Source of the DNA: Hyphomonadaceae bacterium
GTDB taxonomy: Bacteria; Pseudomonadota; Alphaproteobacteria; Caulobacterales; Hyphomonadaceae
Length of the DNA: 64,000 bases
Direction of reading: 5' to 3'
Assembly (NCBI GenBank): GCA_024743315.1
Contig: JANSWU010000004.1
Coordinates: 124,001 to 188,000, forward strand
Part shown: positions 45,353 to 54,734 of the stretch, in pieces
Layout of the letters: the number at the start of each line of letters is the position of its first letter
How positions within the stretch are numbered: position 1 is the first letter of the stretch
Made by a program: the position numbers and the translations under genes
The notes under the pieces: generated by a model
Database searches by the model: none
What the model saw: the letters and a program-made list of their open reading frames with translations, nothing else
What the model was told of the DNA's origin: nothing

Positions 45353-46318
45353 ATGGCCGTATATACGAGTGTTTCTGACGATCAGCTGGCGGATTTTCTC
45401 ACCGAGTATGCGCTCGGTGAGGCGATTGCCTTCAAAGGCATTGCCGAAGGCGTCGAGAACTCGAACTATTATCTCGAAACGACGACCGGACGGTTCATCC
45501 TGACCCTGTTCGAGAAGCGCGCGAACCCGCAAGATCTGCCCTATTTCATCGCGCTCAAGCAGCACCTCGCGGCGAACGGCTTCTCCTGCCCATTGCCTGT
45601 GGCGGGCACAGACGGCGAGGCGCTTCGAAGCTTGGCCGGTAGGCCCGCCGTCATCGTAACTTTCCTTCAAGGGCTTTCCCCGAAAGTTCCAAACGCGAGC
45701 CAATGCCGGCAAATGGGGGAAGGCTTGGCGCAGTTGCATCAGGCCGCCGCAGATTTTGCGCTGGTTCGAAACAATGATCTCGGGCCGCGCGCCTGGCCCC
45801 ATCTCTGGGCCGGACGTGAGGATACGGCGGAGGCCTTGCAACCGGGCTTGGCGGACAAGATTGCTGCGGACCTCGAAGACATCTCCGCCTCAGCCGACCT
45901 GTCCGAAGACCTGCCGCGCGGTACAATTCATGCTGACCTGTTCCCCGACAATGCCTTCTTTCTCGGCAACACGTTCACGGGTGCGATTGATTTCTATTTC
46001 GCCTGCACAGACGCGCTGGTTTATGACCTTGCTGTCTGCCTCAATGCCTGGGCGTTCGAGCCAGACGGAGCCTTCAACTTCTCCAAAGGCGCAAATCTCA
46101 TCGCAGGCTATCAAAGCATTCGACCTCTTTCACGATACGAGGCAAATGCATTCGCGATCCTCTGCCGCGGCGCGGCTTTACGGTTTTTCCTAACACGCCT
46201 GGTCGATTGGACCGATACGCCAGATGATGCCCTGGTTAAGCCGAAAGACCCGCTGGATTACGCCCAGCGCCTGCGGTTTCATCGCACCGCGCGGAGCCTA
46301 TCTGATTATGGCGGCTGA
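45353..46318 (+). CDS. thrB: Homoserine kinase (ThrB, aminoglycoside-phosphotransferase fold)
   Basis: This 321-residue enzyme is the APH-fold homoserine kinase of alphaproteobacteria, making O-phosphohomoserine for threonine. It shows KGIAEGVENSNYYLETTTGRFILTLFEKR, the catalytic Brenner motif GTIHADLFPDNAFF (Asp about residue 197), and GAIDFYFACTDALVYDLAVCLNAW. It follows the MFS pair by three bases and is likely co-transcribed with it. Confidence 0.93.
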   Translation: MAVYTSVSDDQLADFLTEYALGEAIAFKGIAEGVENSNYYLETTTGRFILTLFEKRANPQDLPYFIALKQHLAANGFSCPLPVAGTDGEALRSLAGRPAVIVTFLQGLSPKVPNASQCRQMGEGLAQLHQAAADFALVRNNDLGPRAWPHLWAGREDTAEALQPGLADKIAADLEDISASADLSEDLPRGTIHADLFPDNAFFLGNTFTGAIDFYFACTDALVYDLAVCLNAWAFEPDGAFNFSKGANLIAGYQSIRPLSRYEANAFAILCRGAALRFFLTRLVDWTDTPDDALVKPKDPLDYAQRLRFHRTARSLSDYGG

Positions 46319-46417
46319 TGGCTGCCCTAAGGAAGATTACGGATAGCGCTCCCTGGCGATTTGCCGTCTCTTTATGAGTCGAGAGCCAAGAGCATAACTG
46401 GCTCCGCGGGAGGAAAA

Positions 46418-47221
46418 GTGACGGAGCAGACGTTCAAACTGCCAGACGTGGCGACGGTTTCCATAGATGCACCCTTCCATTGGTTAAGCGGCGCATGGCA
46501 GGATTATCTGCGAGCGCCTCTCCCCTTCATGATGTATGGCATCGCCCTGGCCGGGGTCAGCGCGATGATTGCCTGGGCGCTGGTGTTCAGCGGTGCATTC
46601 GCGTGGGTGTTCGTGCTGGCGGGCGGCTTTTTCCTGATCGCACCAGTGCTTGCCATGGGCCTTTATGAAGGTGGGCGCATGCTCGAAGAAGGGCATACGC
46701 CAGGACTCACGGATATCGTCCTGGTCCGCAGCGCCATCCGTTTGGACATCGCTTATCTCGGGCTTGCACTGTTCCTGATTTACCTATTCTGGACGCGGTT
46801 GGCCCAGATCGTCTACGCGCTTTCAACCCCGGTCATGCACAAAGAACCAACCGCTTTCCTTTCCTTCATGTTCACCACGGTGGAAGGCATGAACATGGCC
46901 ATTACCGGCTCGATCATTGGCGGCGTTGTCGCTTTTATTGCCTTTTCATTGGTGGTGATCTCAGCGCCCATGATGCTAGGGGCGAAGACCGATGTCTTCA
47001 TCGCGACCATCACCAGTGTTCGCAGCGTCACCCGGAATTTCGTGCCGATGCTGATCTGGGCGGTTTTGATTGCCGGGCTGACTGCGATTGGTATTGCCAC
47101 CGCATTCTTCGGCCTGATCCTGGTTTTCCCACTGATCGGCCTCGCCACCTGGCGGGCGTATCGCGAGCTGGTTCCGGGCTCCCCCGAAGTCACCAATGGA
47201 CAGGTCGTGCAGCCAAGCTAG
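46418..47221 (+). CDS. DUF2189-family integral membrane protein
   Basis: The 267-residue protein has six hydrophobic segments and the DUF2189 pattern, starting with a soluble lead (VATVSIDAPFHWLSGAWQDYLRAP) and a middle APVLAMGLYEGGRMLEEG box. The GTG at 46418, with GGAGG four bases upstream, is chosen over the frame's first ATG at 46361. Function is unknown. It lies between thrB and the acyl-CoA synthetase. Confidence 0.8.
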   Translation: MTEQTFKLPDVATVSIDAPFHWLSGAWQDYLRAPLPFMMYGIALAGVSAMIAWALVFSGAFAWVFVLAGGFFLIAPVLAMGLYEGGRMLEEGHTPGLTDIVLVRSAIRLDIAYLGLALFLIYLFWTRLAQIVYALSTPVMHKEPTAFLSFMFTTVEGMNMAITGSIIGGVVAFIAFSLVVISAPMMLGAKTDVFIATITSVRSVTRNFVPMLIWAVLIAGLTAIGIATAFFGLILVFPLIGLATWRAYRELVPGSPEVTNGQVVQPS

Positions 47222-47268
47222 TCTCACCCTCAAACCAGTCCGACAGAGGCTGATGGAGGAGACACGCT

Positions 47269-48816
47269 ATGCACCCGATGCATTTCGCCAAAACGCATCC
47301 CGACAAACCTGCCTACATCATGGCTGGCAGCGGCGAGACGGTCACGTTTGCTGAGCTCAATGCCAGGTCAAACCAGATTGCCCATGCCTTTCGAACCCTT
47401 GGTCTTCAAGCCGGTGACACGCTCGCCATCTTCGCCGAGAACAGTGCCCGCTATTTTGAGATTTGCTGGGCGGCGCAACGCGCTGGTCTTTATTTTGTGT
47501 GCATTTCTTCTCGCCTCACTACGCCAGAGGTCGAATACATCATCAAGGATAGCGGCGCGCGTCTATTGATTGCCTCGGCGGGCCTCAAAGCAGTTGCCGA
47601 AGAGGTTCCGTCCGTAACAGAATTGGATGCATATTGGTCGATTGATGGTCGCATCGAAGGCTTTGAGCCCTTGGAAGGCGTGCGCGCGGCGATGCCGGAA
47701 ACACCAATCGCTGACGAGCGCGCCGGCACCGACATGCTCTATTCCTCGGGCACCACCGGTCGTCCAAAAGGTATTCGCCCGCCACTGCCGGAAGATCCAT
47801 CAATTGATGCGAGCAGCACGCTCAATCAACTCGCCGGTGCGCTGTTCAAAGTCTCACCTGATGGGATTTATCTCTCGCCAGCTCCGCTTTATCACGCCGC
47901 GCCGCTGCGCTGGTGCATGTCGATGACCAAGTTCGGCAATACGTTGATCATCATGGAAAAGTTCGATCCAGAGCAATTCCTGGCCCTGATCGAAAAATAT
48001 AAAGTCACCCACACGCAACTGGTCCCGACCATGTTCGTGAAGATGCTGAAACTGCCGGAAGACGTGCGTTTGAAATATGATGTCAGCAGTCTTGTCTCAG
48101 CCATTCACGCGGCCGCCCCCTGCCCGATCCCGGTGAAAGAACAAATGATTGAATGGTGGGGGCCGGTGATCGAGGAATACTATGCTGGCTCAGAAGGCAA
48201 TGGCATGACCTGGATCAATTCAGAGCAATGGCTCACCCATAAGGGCAGTGTCGGACTGCCGATTTTTGGTGAGCTCCACATTTGCGATGAGAGCGGCAAA
48301 GAAGTCCCGGTCGGCGAAGCTGGACAAATCTATTTCGGCGGCACCAATCCCCCGAAATATCACAATGATCCAGAGAAAACCAAAGGCGCGCTGCATCCCG
48401 ACCACGATGACTGGTCGTCGCTCGGCGATGTCGGCAAAGTGGATGAAGAGGGCTATCTCTATCTCACTGACCGTAAAGCCTTCATGATCATTTCAGGCGG
48501 CGTGAACATCTACCCGCAAGAAGCCGAAAACATTCTGATCACACATCCGGCTGTCGCCGATGTGGCGGTGATCGGGGTTCCAAATGAAGAATTTGGAGAA
48601 GAAGTGAAAGCCGTCGTCCAGCCGATGGATGGCGTCGAGGGCACCGACGAACTCGCGGAAGACCTGCTCGCTTACTGCCAGGAACGGCTCGCCAAAATCA
48701 AGTGTCCACGCTCCGTCGACTTTGATCCTGCGCTGCCACGCCATCCGACCGGCAAGCTTTACAAACGCCTCGTCCGCGACCGATATTGGGGCAACAAAGA
48801 CAGTCGCATCGTGTGA
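47269..48816 (+). CDS. Acyl-CoA synthetase (AMP-forming)
   Basis: The 515-residue adenylate-forming enzyme has the P-loop-like DMLYSSGTTGRPKGI (about residue 160), the adenine motif EEYYAGSEGNGMTW, SLGDVGKVDEEGYLYLTDRKAFMIISGGVNIYPQEAE and the catalytic C-terminal Lys in RHPTGKLYKRLVR. The acyl chain cannot be determined. GGAGGAG precedes the ATG. The MaoC hydratase gene follows 69 bp downstream, suggesting a fatty-acid or side-chain degradation role. Confidence 0.92.
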   Translation: MHPMHFAKTHPDKPAYIMAGSGETVTFAELNARSNQIAHAFRTLGLQAGDTLAIFAENSARYFEICWAAQRAGLYFVCISSRLTTPEVEYIIKDSGARLLIASAGLKAVAEEVPSVTELDAYWSIDGRIEGFEPLEGVRAAMPETPIADERAGTDMLYSSGTTGRPKGIRPPLPEDPSIDASSTLNQLAGALFKVSPDGIYLSPAPLYHAAPLRWCMSMTKFGNTLIIMEKFDPEQFLALIEKYKVTHTQLVPTMFVKMLKLPEDVRLKYDVSSLVSAIHAAAPCPIPVKEQMIEWWGPVIEEYYAGSEGNGMTWINSEQWLTHKGSVGLPIFGELHICDESGKEVPVGEAGQIYFGGTNPPKYHNDPEKTKGALHPDHDDWSSLGDVGKVDEEGYLYLTDRKAFMIISGGVNIYPQEAENILITHPAVADVAVIGVPNEEFGEEVKAVVQPMDGVEGTDELAEDLLAYCQERLAKIKCPRSVDFDPALPRHPTGKLYKRLVRDRYWGNKDSRIV

Positions 48817-48885
48817 GGAAACACTTGCGCAACCTCCAGCTAAGCGCCACTAATCATTACAGAAACAAATCCTTGGGAGGAATTC

Positions 48886-49341
48886 ATGGCTGATCCAAAA
48901 ACCGTACAATACTCTGATCTCGAAAGCCTGGTCGGACAAACGCTGGGGCCGTCGGATTGGTTCGAGGTTGACCAACCGCGCATCAATACATTTGCAGATG
49001 CCACCGGCGATCATCAATGGATCCATGTCAATGAGGCAATGGCCAAGCAAATGCTCGGTTCAACCATTGCGCACGGCTATCTCACTCTCTCCCTGATCCC
49101 AATGTTCGGACCACAGGTTTTGCGCGTTGAAGGTGTCACGCGCGGGATCAATTACGGTGCCAATAAAGTCCGCTTTACCAACATGGTCCCGGTCAATTCC
49201 AAGCTGCGCATGACCCAGACGGTCAAGGAAGTGAATGAGAAAGCCGGCGGCAAGCAGATGATCTCGGAATGCACCATCGAGATTGAAGGTCAGGAGCGCC
49301 CGGCCTGCGTCGCAGAGACCATCACCATTCTCTATGGCTGA
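48886..49341 (+). CDS. MaoC-family enoyl-CoA hydratase
   Basis: This 151-residue hotdog-fold protein has the hydratase signature FADATGDHQWIHVNEAMAK (catalytic Asp and His about residues 40-46) and TIAHGYLTLSLIPM, as in NodN/MaoC-like (R)-specific hydratases. GGGAGGA lies close to the ATG. It probably works with the upstream acyl-CoA synthetase. Confidence 0.9.
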   Translation: MADPKTVQYSDLESLVGQTLGPSDWFEVDQPRINTFADATGDHQWIHVNEAMAKQMLGSTIAHGYLTLSLIPMFGPQVLRVEGVTRGINYGANKVRFTNMVPVNSKLRMTQTVKEVNEKAGGKQMISECTIEIEGQERPACVAETITILYG

Positions 49342-49386
49342 TCGCGCCCTATATCAGGTGGGTGACACAAGGAGTGAGACCCACCG

Positions 49387-49812
49387 ATGACCTCTGCGCC
49401 TGATCAAGAGCTCAAGAAAATCAAACGCACCGATGCTGAATGGCGCGACCTGCTCACGCCGGACCAATATCGTGTCGGCGTCAAGGAAGGGACTGAACGC
49501 GCTTTCTCGCCGGGAAACTTTGAAAGCGAGAAACGCGAAGGAACCTATCATTGCGTGGGCTGCGACACCCCGCTTTGGTCGTCTGAGCACAAGTTTGACA
49601 GTGGCACGGGCTGGCCGAGCTATTGGCAGCCGATCCGCGACGACGTCGTCGCAACGAAAACGGATTTTAAACTGATCTATCCCCGCACGGAATGTCATTG
49701 CGCCGTCTGCGGCCTGCACATGGGGCATGTATTCAAAGACGGTCCGCCGCCGACGGGACAGCGCTGGTGCATCAATGGTGTCGTGCTCAAGTTCAAGCCG
49801 TTTGAAACCTAA
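49387..49812 (+). CDS. msrB: Peptide-methionine (R)-S-oxide reductase
   Basis: MsrB repairs methionine-R-sulfoxide. The 141-residue protein has two zinc CxxC pairs (YHCVGCDTPLW and CHCAVCGLHMGHVF), the substrate loop FDSGTGWPSYWQP and the catalytic Cys in GQRWCINGVVLKF. The residue after CIN is Gly where Ser is usual. No signal peptide is present, so it is cytoplasmic. Confidence 0.95.
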   Translation: MTSAPDQELKKIKRTDAEWRDLLTPDQYRVGVKEGTERAFSPGNFESEKREGTYHCVGCDTPLWSSEHKFDSGTGWPSYWQPIRDDVVATKTDFKLIYPRTECHCAVCGLHMGHVFKDGPPPTGQRWCINGVVLKFKPFET

Positions 49813-49880
49813 AACTCATCGCTAGACATCCGCATCGATCTCGGTAATTTGCCGCTATTCGATAAATAGCGGAGCGGACG

Positions 49881-52124
49881 ATGCGGCTTTCTTTTCTTCT
49901 AACCGGGGCGGCTAGCCTGGCCATTTTGGCCGGATGTAATTCGACAGCAAATCTCGTAACCGAACCTGTCATCGCCGACGCCCCACCCCCTATTCAAACA
50001 ATTGAGGACACTTCTGTGACGCTGACGCCCCCGATCGCCAAACGCGAACCCACGACGATTGAACAAGTCGGACGTACGCGGATTGATCCGTATCACTGGA
50101 TGAAGGACGAAAACTGGCAGCAAGTCATGCAGGACCCAACCGTCTTGCGCGCCGATATTCGCGAGTATCTCGAGGCCGAAAACGCCTATACCAAAGCGAC
50201 CCTGGAAGATCCTCTGGAAGGCCTGAAAGAGGAGCTGTTTCAGGAGATGCGCGGGCGCATCAAGGAGGATGATAGTTCGCTGCCGTCCGTCCATGGCCCC
50301 TACGCCTATCTCACCAAGTACCGTACCGGCGGCGAGTATCCGATCATCGCGCGCAAGGCGGCTGCCGACATCTACAATAGTGAGGCCGAAGACGAGATCC
50401 TGCTCGATGGCGACGCCATGGGTGAAGGCAAAGCCTATTTCGCGTTCAATGATGTCGAACACAGCCCGAACCATAAATTGATCGCCTATGCGGTCGATGA
50501 ACAGGGCAGCGAGTTTTACACGATCAAATTCAAGAATCTCGAAACCGGTGAGATTCTTCCGGACGAAATTCAGAACACTTACGGCGCGCTGGTTTGGGGG
50601 GCGAACTCCGATCGGATTTTCTGGATCGAGCGCAATGAAGAGGGCCGCCCAGCCGCCGTTCACATGTATAAGCTCGGCGGCGAAGGCTCAGTTGAGATCT
50701 ATCGTGAGCAAGACCCTGGCTTCTTTTTAAGTGTCAGCGAGTCTCAATCCGGCGACTATATCTTCATCGGGGCTGGCAGCCACACCACGTCTGAGGTGCA
50801 CTATTTCGAAGCCGATGCCGAGACGCCAGAGCTCAAGGTCATCGCGCCGCGCGAAACCGATATTGAGTACAGCGTTGAGCATTGGGGCGAGCAGTTCGTG
50901 ATCTCGACCAATGCCGATGACTCAGTCGACTTCAAGATCGTCACGGCGCCGATCGATGCACCAGGCCGTGACAACTGGACGGATCTTGTTCCGCACGAGG
51001 CCGGGACACTGATCCTCGGCATGGATGTATTGAAAGACCATCTGATCCGGCTGGAGCGCCATGAAGGGCTGCCCCGCATCGTGGTTCGCGAAAGCGAGAG
51101 CGGCCAGGAAGAGACCATCGCCTTTGAAGAAGAGGCCTACGCGCTCGGCACGTCGGTGGGGTATGAGTATGACACGACCATGATGCGGATCCGGTATTCG
51201 TCGCCGTCCACGCCGTCTCAGACGTTCGATTATGACCTTGTCACCAAGGAACGAGTCCTGCGTAAAGAACAGGAAGTTCCTTCCGGCCATGAAGCCAGTG
51301 ACTACCGGGTCAAGCGCGTGCTCGCCCCGGCCCGAGACGGAGAATTGGTCCCGGTCACCATCCTCTATCACAAGGACACAGCAATTGATGGCTCAGCCCC
51401 AATGTTGCTCTATGGCTATGGTTCTTATGGTGTGACGATCTCAGCCGGGTTCCGAACGACGCCGCTCGCTTTAGCCAATCGCGGCATGGTCTATGCGATT
51501 GTCCATCCGCGCGGATCAATGGCGAAAGGCTATCAATGGTATCTGGATGGCAAGCTGAAGAAGAAGGTCAACACGTTCAATGACTATATCGACGCTGGCA
51601 ATTACCTGATCGAACAGGGCTATTCCTCGCGCGGCAATGTGGTTGGTATGGGCGGGTCGGCCGGTGGCCTGCTAATGGGCGCCGCCGCCAATCAGGACCC
51701 GGAAATGTTTGCCGGGATCATCGCCGCTGTGCCCTTTGTCGATGTCATCAACACCATGTCTGACGACACGCTACCGTTGACGCCGCCGGAATGGCCGGAA
51801 TGGGGCAACCCGCTAACCAGTGCCGAGGACTATGACACGATGATGGCCTATAGCCCGTATGATCAGACCACCGCCCTGCCCTACCCGGCCATGCTGATCA
51901 CGGGCGGCTTGAGTGATCCGCGCGTGACCTATTGGGAGCCGAGCAAATGGGCTGCGAAGCTTCGCCACGAAGCGCCAGAGGGTGGCCCCTATTTCCTCCG
52001 CATCAATATGGAGGCTGGCCATGGCGGCGCTTCAGGTCGGTTTGAAGGCCTGAAGGAAACCGCTTTGGAATTCGCCTTCGCGCTCGCCGCGGTCGGCAAA
52101 GCCGGAGATGTTGAGCTCGAATAG
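49881..52124 (+). CDS. ptrB: Exported S9 prolyl oligopeptidase-family protease (oligopeptidase B-like)
   Basis: The 747-residue protein has a lipoprotein signal ending LAILAGC (Cys19), then an RIDPYHWMKDENW start as in oligopeptidase B, a beta-propeller region (about 100-450) and an alpha/beta hydrolase domain. The catalytic Ser is in GMGGSAGGLLMGA (about residue 593), followed by VPFVDVINTMSDDTLPLTPPEWPEWGNP and the late His in AGHGGASGR. Lipoprotein targeting places it in the periplasm or outer membrane, where it would trim peptides. GGAG precedes the ATG. Confidence 0.92.
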   Translation: MRLSFLLTGAASLAILAGCNSTANLVTEPVIADAPPPIQTIEDTSVTLTPPIAKREPTTIEQVGRTRIDPYHWMKDENWQQVMQDPTVLRADIREYLEAENAYTKATLEDPLEGLKEELFQEMRGRIKEDDSSLPSVHGPYAYLTKYRTGGEYPIIARKAAADIYNSEAEDEILLDGDAMGEGKAYFAFNDVEHSPNHKLIAYAVDEQGSEFYTIKFKNLETGEILPDEIQNTYGALVWGANSDRIFWIERNEEGRPAAVHMYKLGGEGSVEIYREQDPGFFLSVSESQSGDYIFIGAGSHTTSEVHYFEADAETPELKVIAPRETDIEYSVEHWGEQFVISTNADDSVDFKIVTAPIDAPGRDNWTDLVPHEAGTLILGMDVLKDHLIRLERHEGLPRIVVRESESGQEETIAFEEEAYALGTSVGYEYDTTMMRIRYSSPSTPSQTFDYDLVTKERVLRKEQEVPSGHEASDYRVKRVLAPARDGELVPVTILYHKDTAIDGSAPMLLYGYGSYGVTISAGFRTTPLALANRGMVYAIVHPRGSMAKGYQWYLDGKLKKKVNTFNDYIDAGNYLIEQGYSSRGNVVGMGGSAGGLLMGAAANQDPEMFAGIIAAVPFVDVINTMSDDTLPLTPPEWPEWGNPLTSAEDYDTMMAYSPYDQTTALPYPAMLITGGLSDPRVTYWEPSKWAAKLRHEAPEGGPYFLRINMEAGHGGASGRFEGLKETALEFAFALAAVGKAGDVELE

Positions 52125-52172
52125 TTCAGACCGTTCCTATGCGCCCTTGCAACGGTGTAACTGGCACAAGCA

Positions 52173-52200
52173 AAAGCCCCGACCATGTGGCCGGGGCTTT
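52173..52200. terminator. Bidirectional intrinsic terminator between the oligopeptidase and thiolase genes
   Basis: AAAGCCCCG (52173-52181) and CGGGGCTTT (52192-52200) form a stem with a 10-nt loop. A-runs and T-runs on both sides allow termination in both directions, which suits the convergent genes at 52124 and 52224. Confidence 0.88.
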
Positions 52201-52223
52201 GTCTTATTCATTATGCGCAGCGC

Positions 52224-53432
52224 TTAGTGCAGGAATTCAAACAGACCTGCTGCGCCCATGCCGCCGCCAATACACATGGTGACGACGCCATATTTGGCTT
52301 TACGGCGCTGGCCTTCCATCAGGATCGACCCGGTGCAGCGCGCGCCGGTCATACCAAATGGGTGACCGATCGAGATCGAGCCGCCATTGACGTTATATTT
52401 CTCAGGATCAATGCCGAGATGATCGCGGCAATAGAGGCACTGCGACGCAAAGGCTTCATTCAGCTCCCAAAGGTCGATATCATCGACTTTCAGGCCGTGG
52501 CGCTCCAGCAGGCGTGGCACGGCTTTGACCGGGCCAATGCCCATCTCGTCAGGGTCGACACCGCCAACATTGAAGCCCATGAAACGGCCCATTGGCGACA
52601 GGCCGCGACGCGCCGCTTCTTCAGCTTCCATGACGACCACTGCTGCGGCCCCATCCGACAACTGCGACGCGTTGCCGGCGGTGATATACTTGCCTTCAGC
52701 GACTTGCTGGCCACCTCGGAAAACCGGCGGCAGACCCGCCAGCGCCTCAGCGGTCGTGCCCGGGCGGTTACACTCATCGCGGTCCACGACGACGTCTTGG
52801 TAAGACTCTTCGCCGGTCTCCTTATTGACCAGTTTCATACGGGTCTTCAGGGGCGCAATTTCTTGCGCCATGTAGCCATTCTTCTGGAATTCCGCCGTGC
52901 GGCGCTGAGATTCAGCCGAATACTCATCCTGATACTCGCGGCTGATGCCATAACGATCAGCAACAATTTCAGCCGTTTCAATCATCGTCATCCAGATCGC
53001 GGGCCATTTCTGCATCAGCTCGTCTTCGACATAGCGGTGCATATTCATGTGCCCGGAGCGTGAGACCAGAGACAGGCTCTCAACACCGCCGCCAATGGCG
53101 ACCGGCGCGCCTTCATTGATCACAGTGTGGGCGGCATTGGCGATCGCCTGCAGACCGGATGAGCAAAACCGGTTGATCGTCGCGCCGGAGGTCGAGCTGG
53201 GGCAGCCCGCCCAAAGCGCTGCATTGCGGGCGATATTGTGGCCTGTCGCGCCTTCTGGCTGGGCCGAGCCGAGATACACGTCTTCGACCGCTTCTGGCTC
53301 GACATTAGCGCGCTCCAGGGCGTGCTTAATGGCATGGCCGGCCATAGTGATGCCGTGCGTGTCGTTGAGCGACCCACGGCCTGTCTTGGCCAGGCCGGTG
53401 CGAGCATAGGAAACAATGACAGCTTCGCGCAT
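52224..53432 (-). CDS. Acetyl-CoA acyltransferase (thiolase)
   Basis: The 402-residue thiolase has the active-site Cys in INRFCSSGLQAIANAA (about residue 88), VAIGGGVESLSL, NEAFASQCLYCRDHLG, and the C-terminal active sites GGSISIGHPFGMTGAR and VTMCIGGGMGAAGLFE (Cys about residue 389). The ATG at 53432 is chosen because conserved sequence starts there. It is of the degradative, FadA/PhaA-like class and stands alone between a terminator and a divergent gene. Confidence 0.95.
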   Translation of the reverse strand: MREAVIVSYARTGLAKTGRGSLNDTHGITMAGHAIKHALERANVEPEAVEDVYLGSAQPEGATGHNIARNAALWAGCPSSTSGATINRFCSSGLQAIANAAHTVINEGAPVAIGGGVESLSLVSRSGHMNMHRYVEDELMQKWPAIWMTMIETAEIVADRYGISREYQDEYSAESQRRTAEFQKNGYMAQEIAPLKTRMKLVNKETGEESYQDVVVDRDECNRPGTTAEALAGLPPVFRGGQQVAEGKYITAGNASQLSDGAAAVVVMEAEEAARRGLSPMGRFMGFNVGGVDPDEMGIGPVKAVPRLLERHGLKVDDIDLWELNEAFASQCLYCRDHLGIDPEKYNVNGGSISIGHPFGMTGARCTGSILMEGQRRKAKYGVVTMCIGGGMGAAGLFEFLH

Positions 53433-53599
53433 GATGATGAACTCCCGTAAGTGGTCTATGTTGCGGCGCACCCTACTGAAGCGAGCAGGCCCCGGCTAGG
53501 GGTAACGTTGACGTAAAGTGGAACGACGTCGCGGAAACCCCTTCACGAACCGATGAATCGCGCCTAATCAGGAGTGTTCACAAAGGGGAGAACACCAAA

Positions 53600-54046
53600 A
53601 TGGGCGTATTCAAGTTTGCCATGAACAAGGGCAAAGAGATCATTGCTGATCGCAATCGCGTGGCAGAAAAAGCCATTCGCAAAGAAGTTGAAGACCTTGG
53701 CTTGGATGATGATCTCGGCGGCGATTTCAAAGTCACCGTCGAAGGCAAACAGGTCAAGCTGGAAGGCAAGGTTCCGGATTTGGAAACCAAGGAAAAACTG
53801 ATCCTCGCCGCCGGCAATGTAAACGGCATTGGCGAAGTCGATGATTCCATGAAAGTGAAATCGAAAGCGAAAGTCGGAGACTCGGTCTTCCACACGGTGA
53901 GATCGGGCGACACGCTGTCCAAGATTGCCAAGAAATATTATGGCGATGCCATGCGTTATCCCGACATCTTTGATGCCAACACACCGATGTTGAAACATCC
54001 GGACAAGATCTATCCGGGCCAAGTGCTGCGCATCCCAGGCGCATAG
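53600..54046 (+). CDS. BON-LysM protein (Kbp/YgaU type)
   Basis: The 148-residue protein has a short N-terminal helix, a BON domain (about 25-90) and a C-terminal LysM domain (about 97-146: FHTVRSGDTLSKIAKKYYGD to HPDKIYPGQVLRIPG). The layout matches Escherichia coli Kbp (YgaU), a cytoplasmic K+-binding protein. GGGGAG lies before the ATG. The redoxin lipoprotein gene follows 16 bp downstream. Confidence 0.9.
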   Translation: MGVFKFAMNKGKEIIADRNRVAEKAIRKEVEDLGLDDDLGGDFKVTVEGKQVKLEGKVPDLETKEKLILAAGNVNGIGEVDDSMKVKSKAKVGDSVFHTVRSGDTLSKIAKKYYGDAMRYPDIFDANTPMLKHPDKIYPGQVLRIPGA

Positions 54047-54062
54047 AATAAAGGATCCGCGT

Positions 54063-54734
54063 ATGCTGAAAACTTTCATTGGCGGTCTGTTAATCCTCGG
54101 CTTTGCAGCCTGCGCGGAGGCCCATAATCACAGCGAAGACGGTGCCGATAAAGCGGTCGATTATTATCGACCCGGCGCCGTCATTCCCGACACGGCCGAT
54201 CTTAGCCGCGGCGATGTCCCGCGCGACGATTATGGCCGGCCCTATATGTATGAAGGCCTTGGTGAGGTGTTACCGGACTTCACCGGCGAACTCGCCAGCG
54301 GCGCGAGCTGGTCATCAACCCTGCTTGAGGGGCGTTGGACAGTGATCGAGATCTGGGGAATTTGGTGCCATGACAGTCGCAACGACGCGCCCTATGCGGC
54401 AGCGCTCTCGCGCGCCCTGGCGCAGGACCCGGACGTTGATTTCATGTCGATCCATACACCGCAGAATAAAGACCGCGCCGACAAAGCACTGCGCGGCTAT
54501 GATTCCGTTTCAGCCTGGTTTGACGAGAAAGGCTGGTCGTTCCCGACCGTGCTCGACCCCGACGCTTCCATCCGCGAAGCTCTGCGCATTCGTTGGACGC
54601 CGACTTACCTGGTCGTCGCGCCAGACCGCACCGTACAAGGGTTTCGCACTGGCCTGAAAGATGCGGGCGATATGGCCGTCAAAGAGTTCGTTCAGGACAT
54701 CGCTGATACGCGGTCTCAGTGGTCTGAACGTTAA
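54063..54734 (+). CDS. Thioredoxin-like (TlpA-family) lipoprotein with a single active-site Cys
   Basis: The 223-residue protein has a signal with lipobox FAAC (Cys17) and a thioredoxin fold. Where TlpA proteins have WCxxC, it has IWGIWCHDSRND, so only Cys102 remains and the second Cys is Ser105. The cis-Pro loop is RWTPTYLVV. It should be a periplasmic monothiol protein, such as a chaperone-like or glutathionylation-type redoxin, rather than a dithiol oxidoreductase. Its 3' end overlaps the stop of the convergent desaturase gene by 4 bp. Confidence 0.82.
   Translation: MLKTFIGGLLILGFAACAEAHNHSEDGADKAVDYYRPGAVIPDTADLSRGDVPRDDYGRPYMYEGLGEVLPDFTGELASGASWSSTLLEGRWTVIEIWGIWCHDSRNDAPYAAALSRALAQDPDVDFMSIHTPQNKDRADKALRGYDSVSAWFDEKGWSFPTVLDPDASIREALRIRWTPTYLVVAPDRTVQGFRTGLKDAGDMAVKEFVQDIADTRSQWSER

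Noticed and set aside
52185-53063. 292-codon plus-strand open frame
   Set aside because: It is antisense to the thiolase gene and begins inside the bidirectional terminator.
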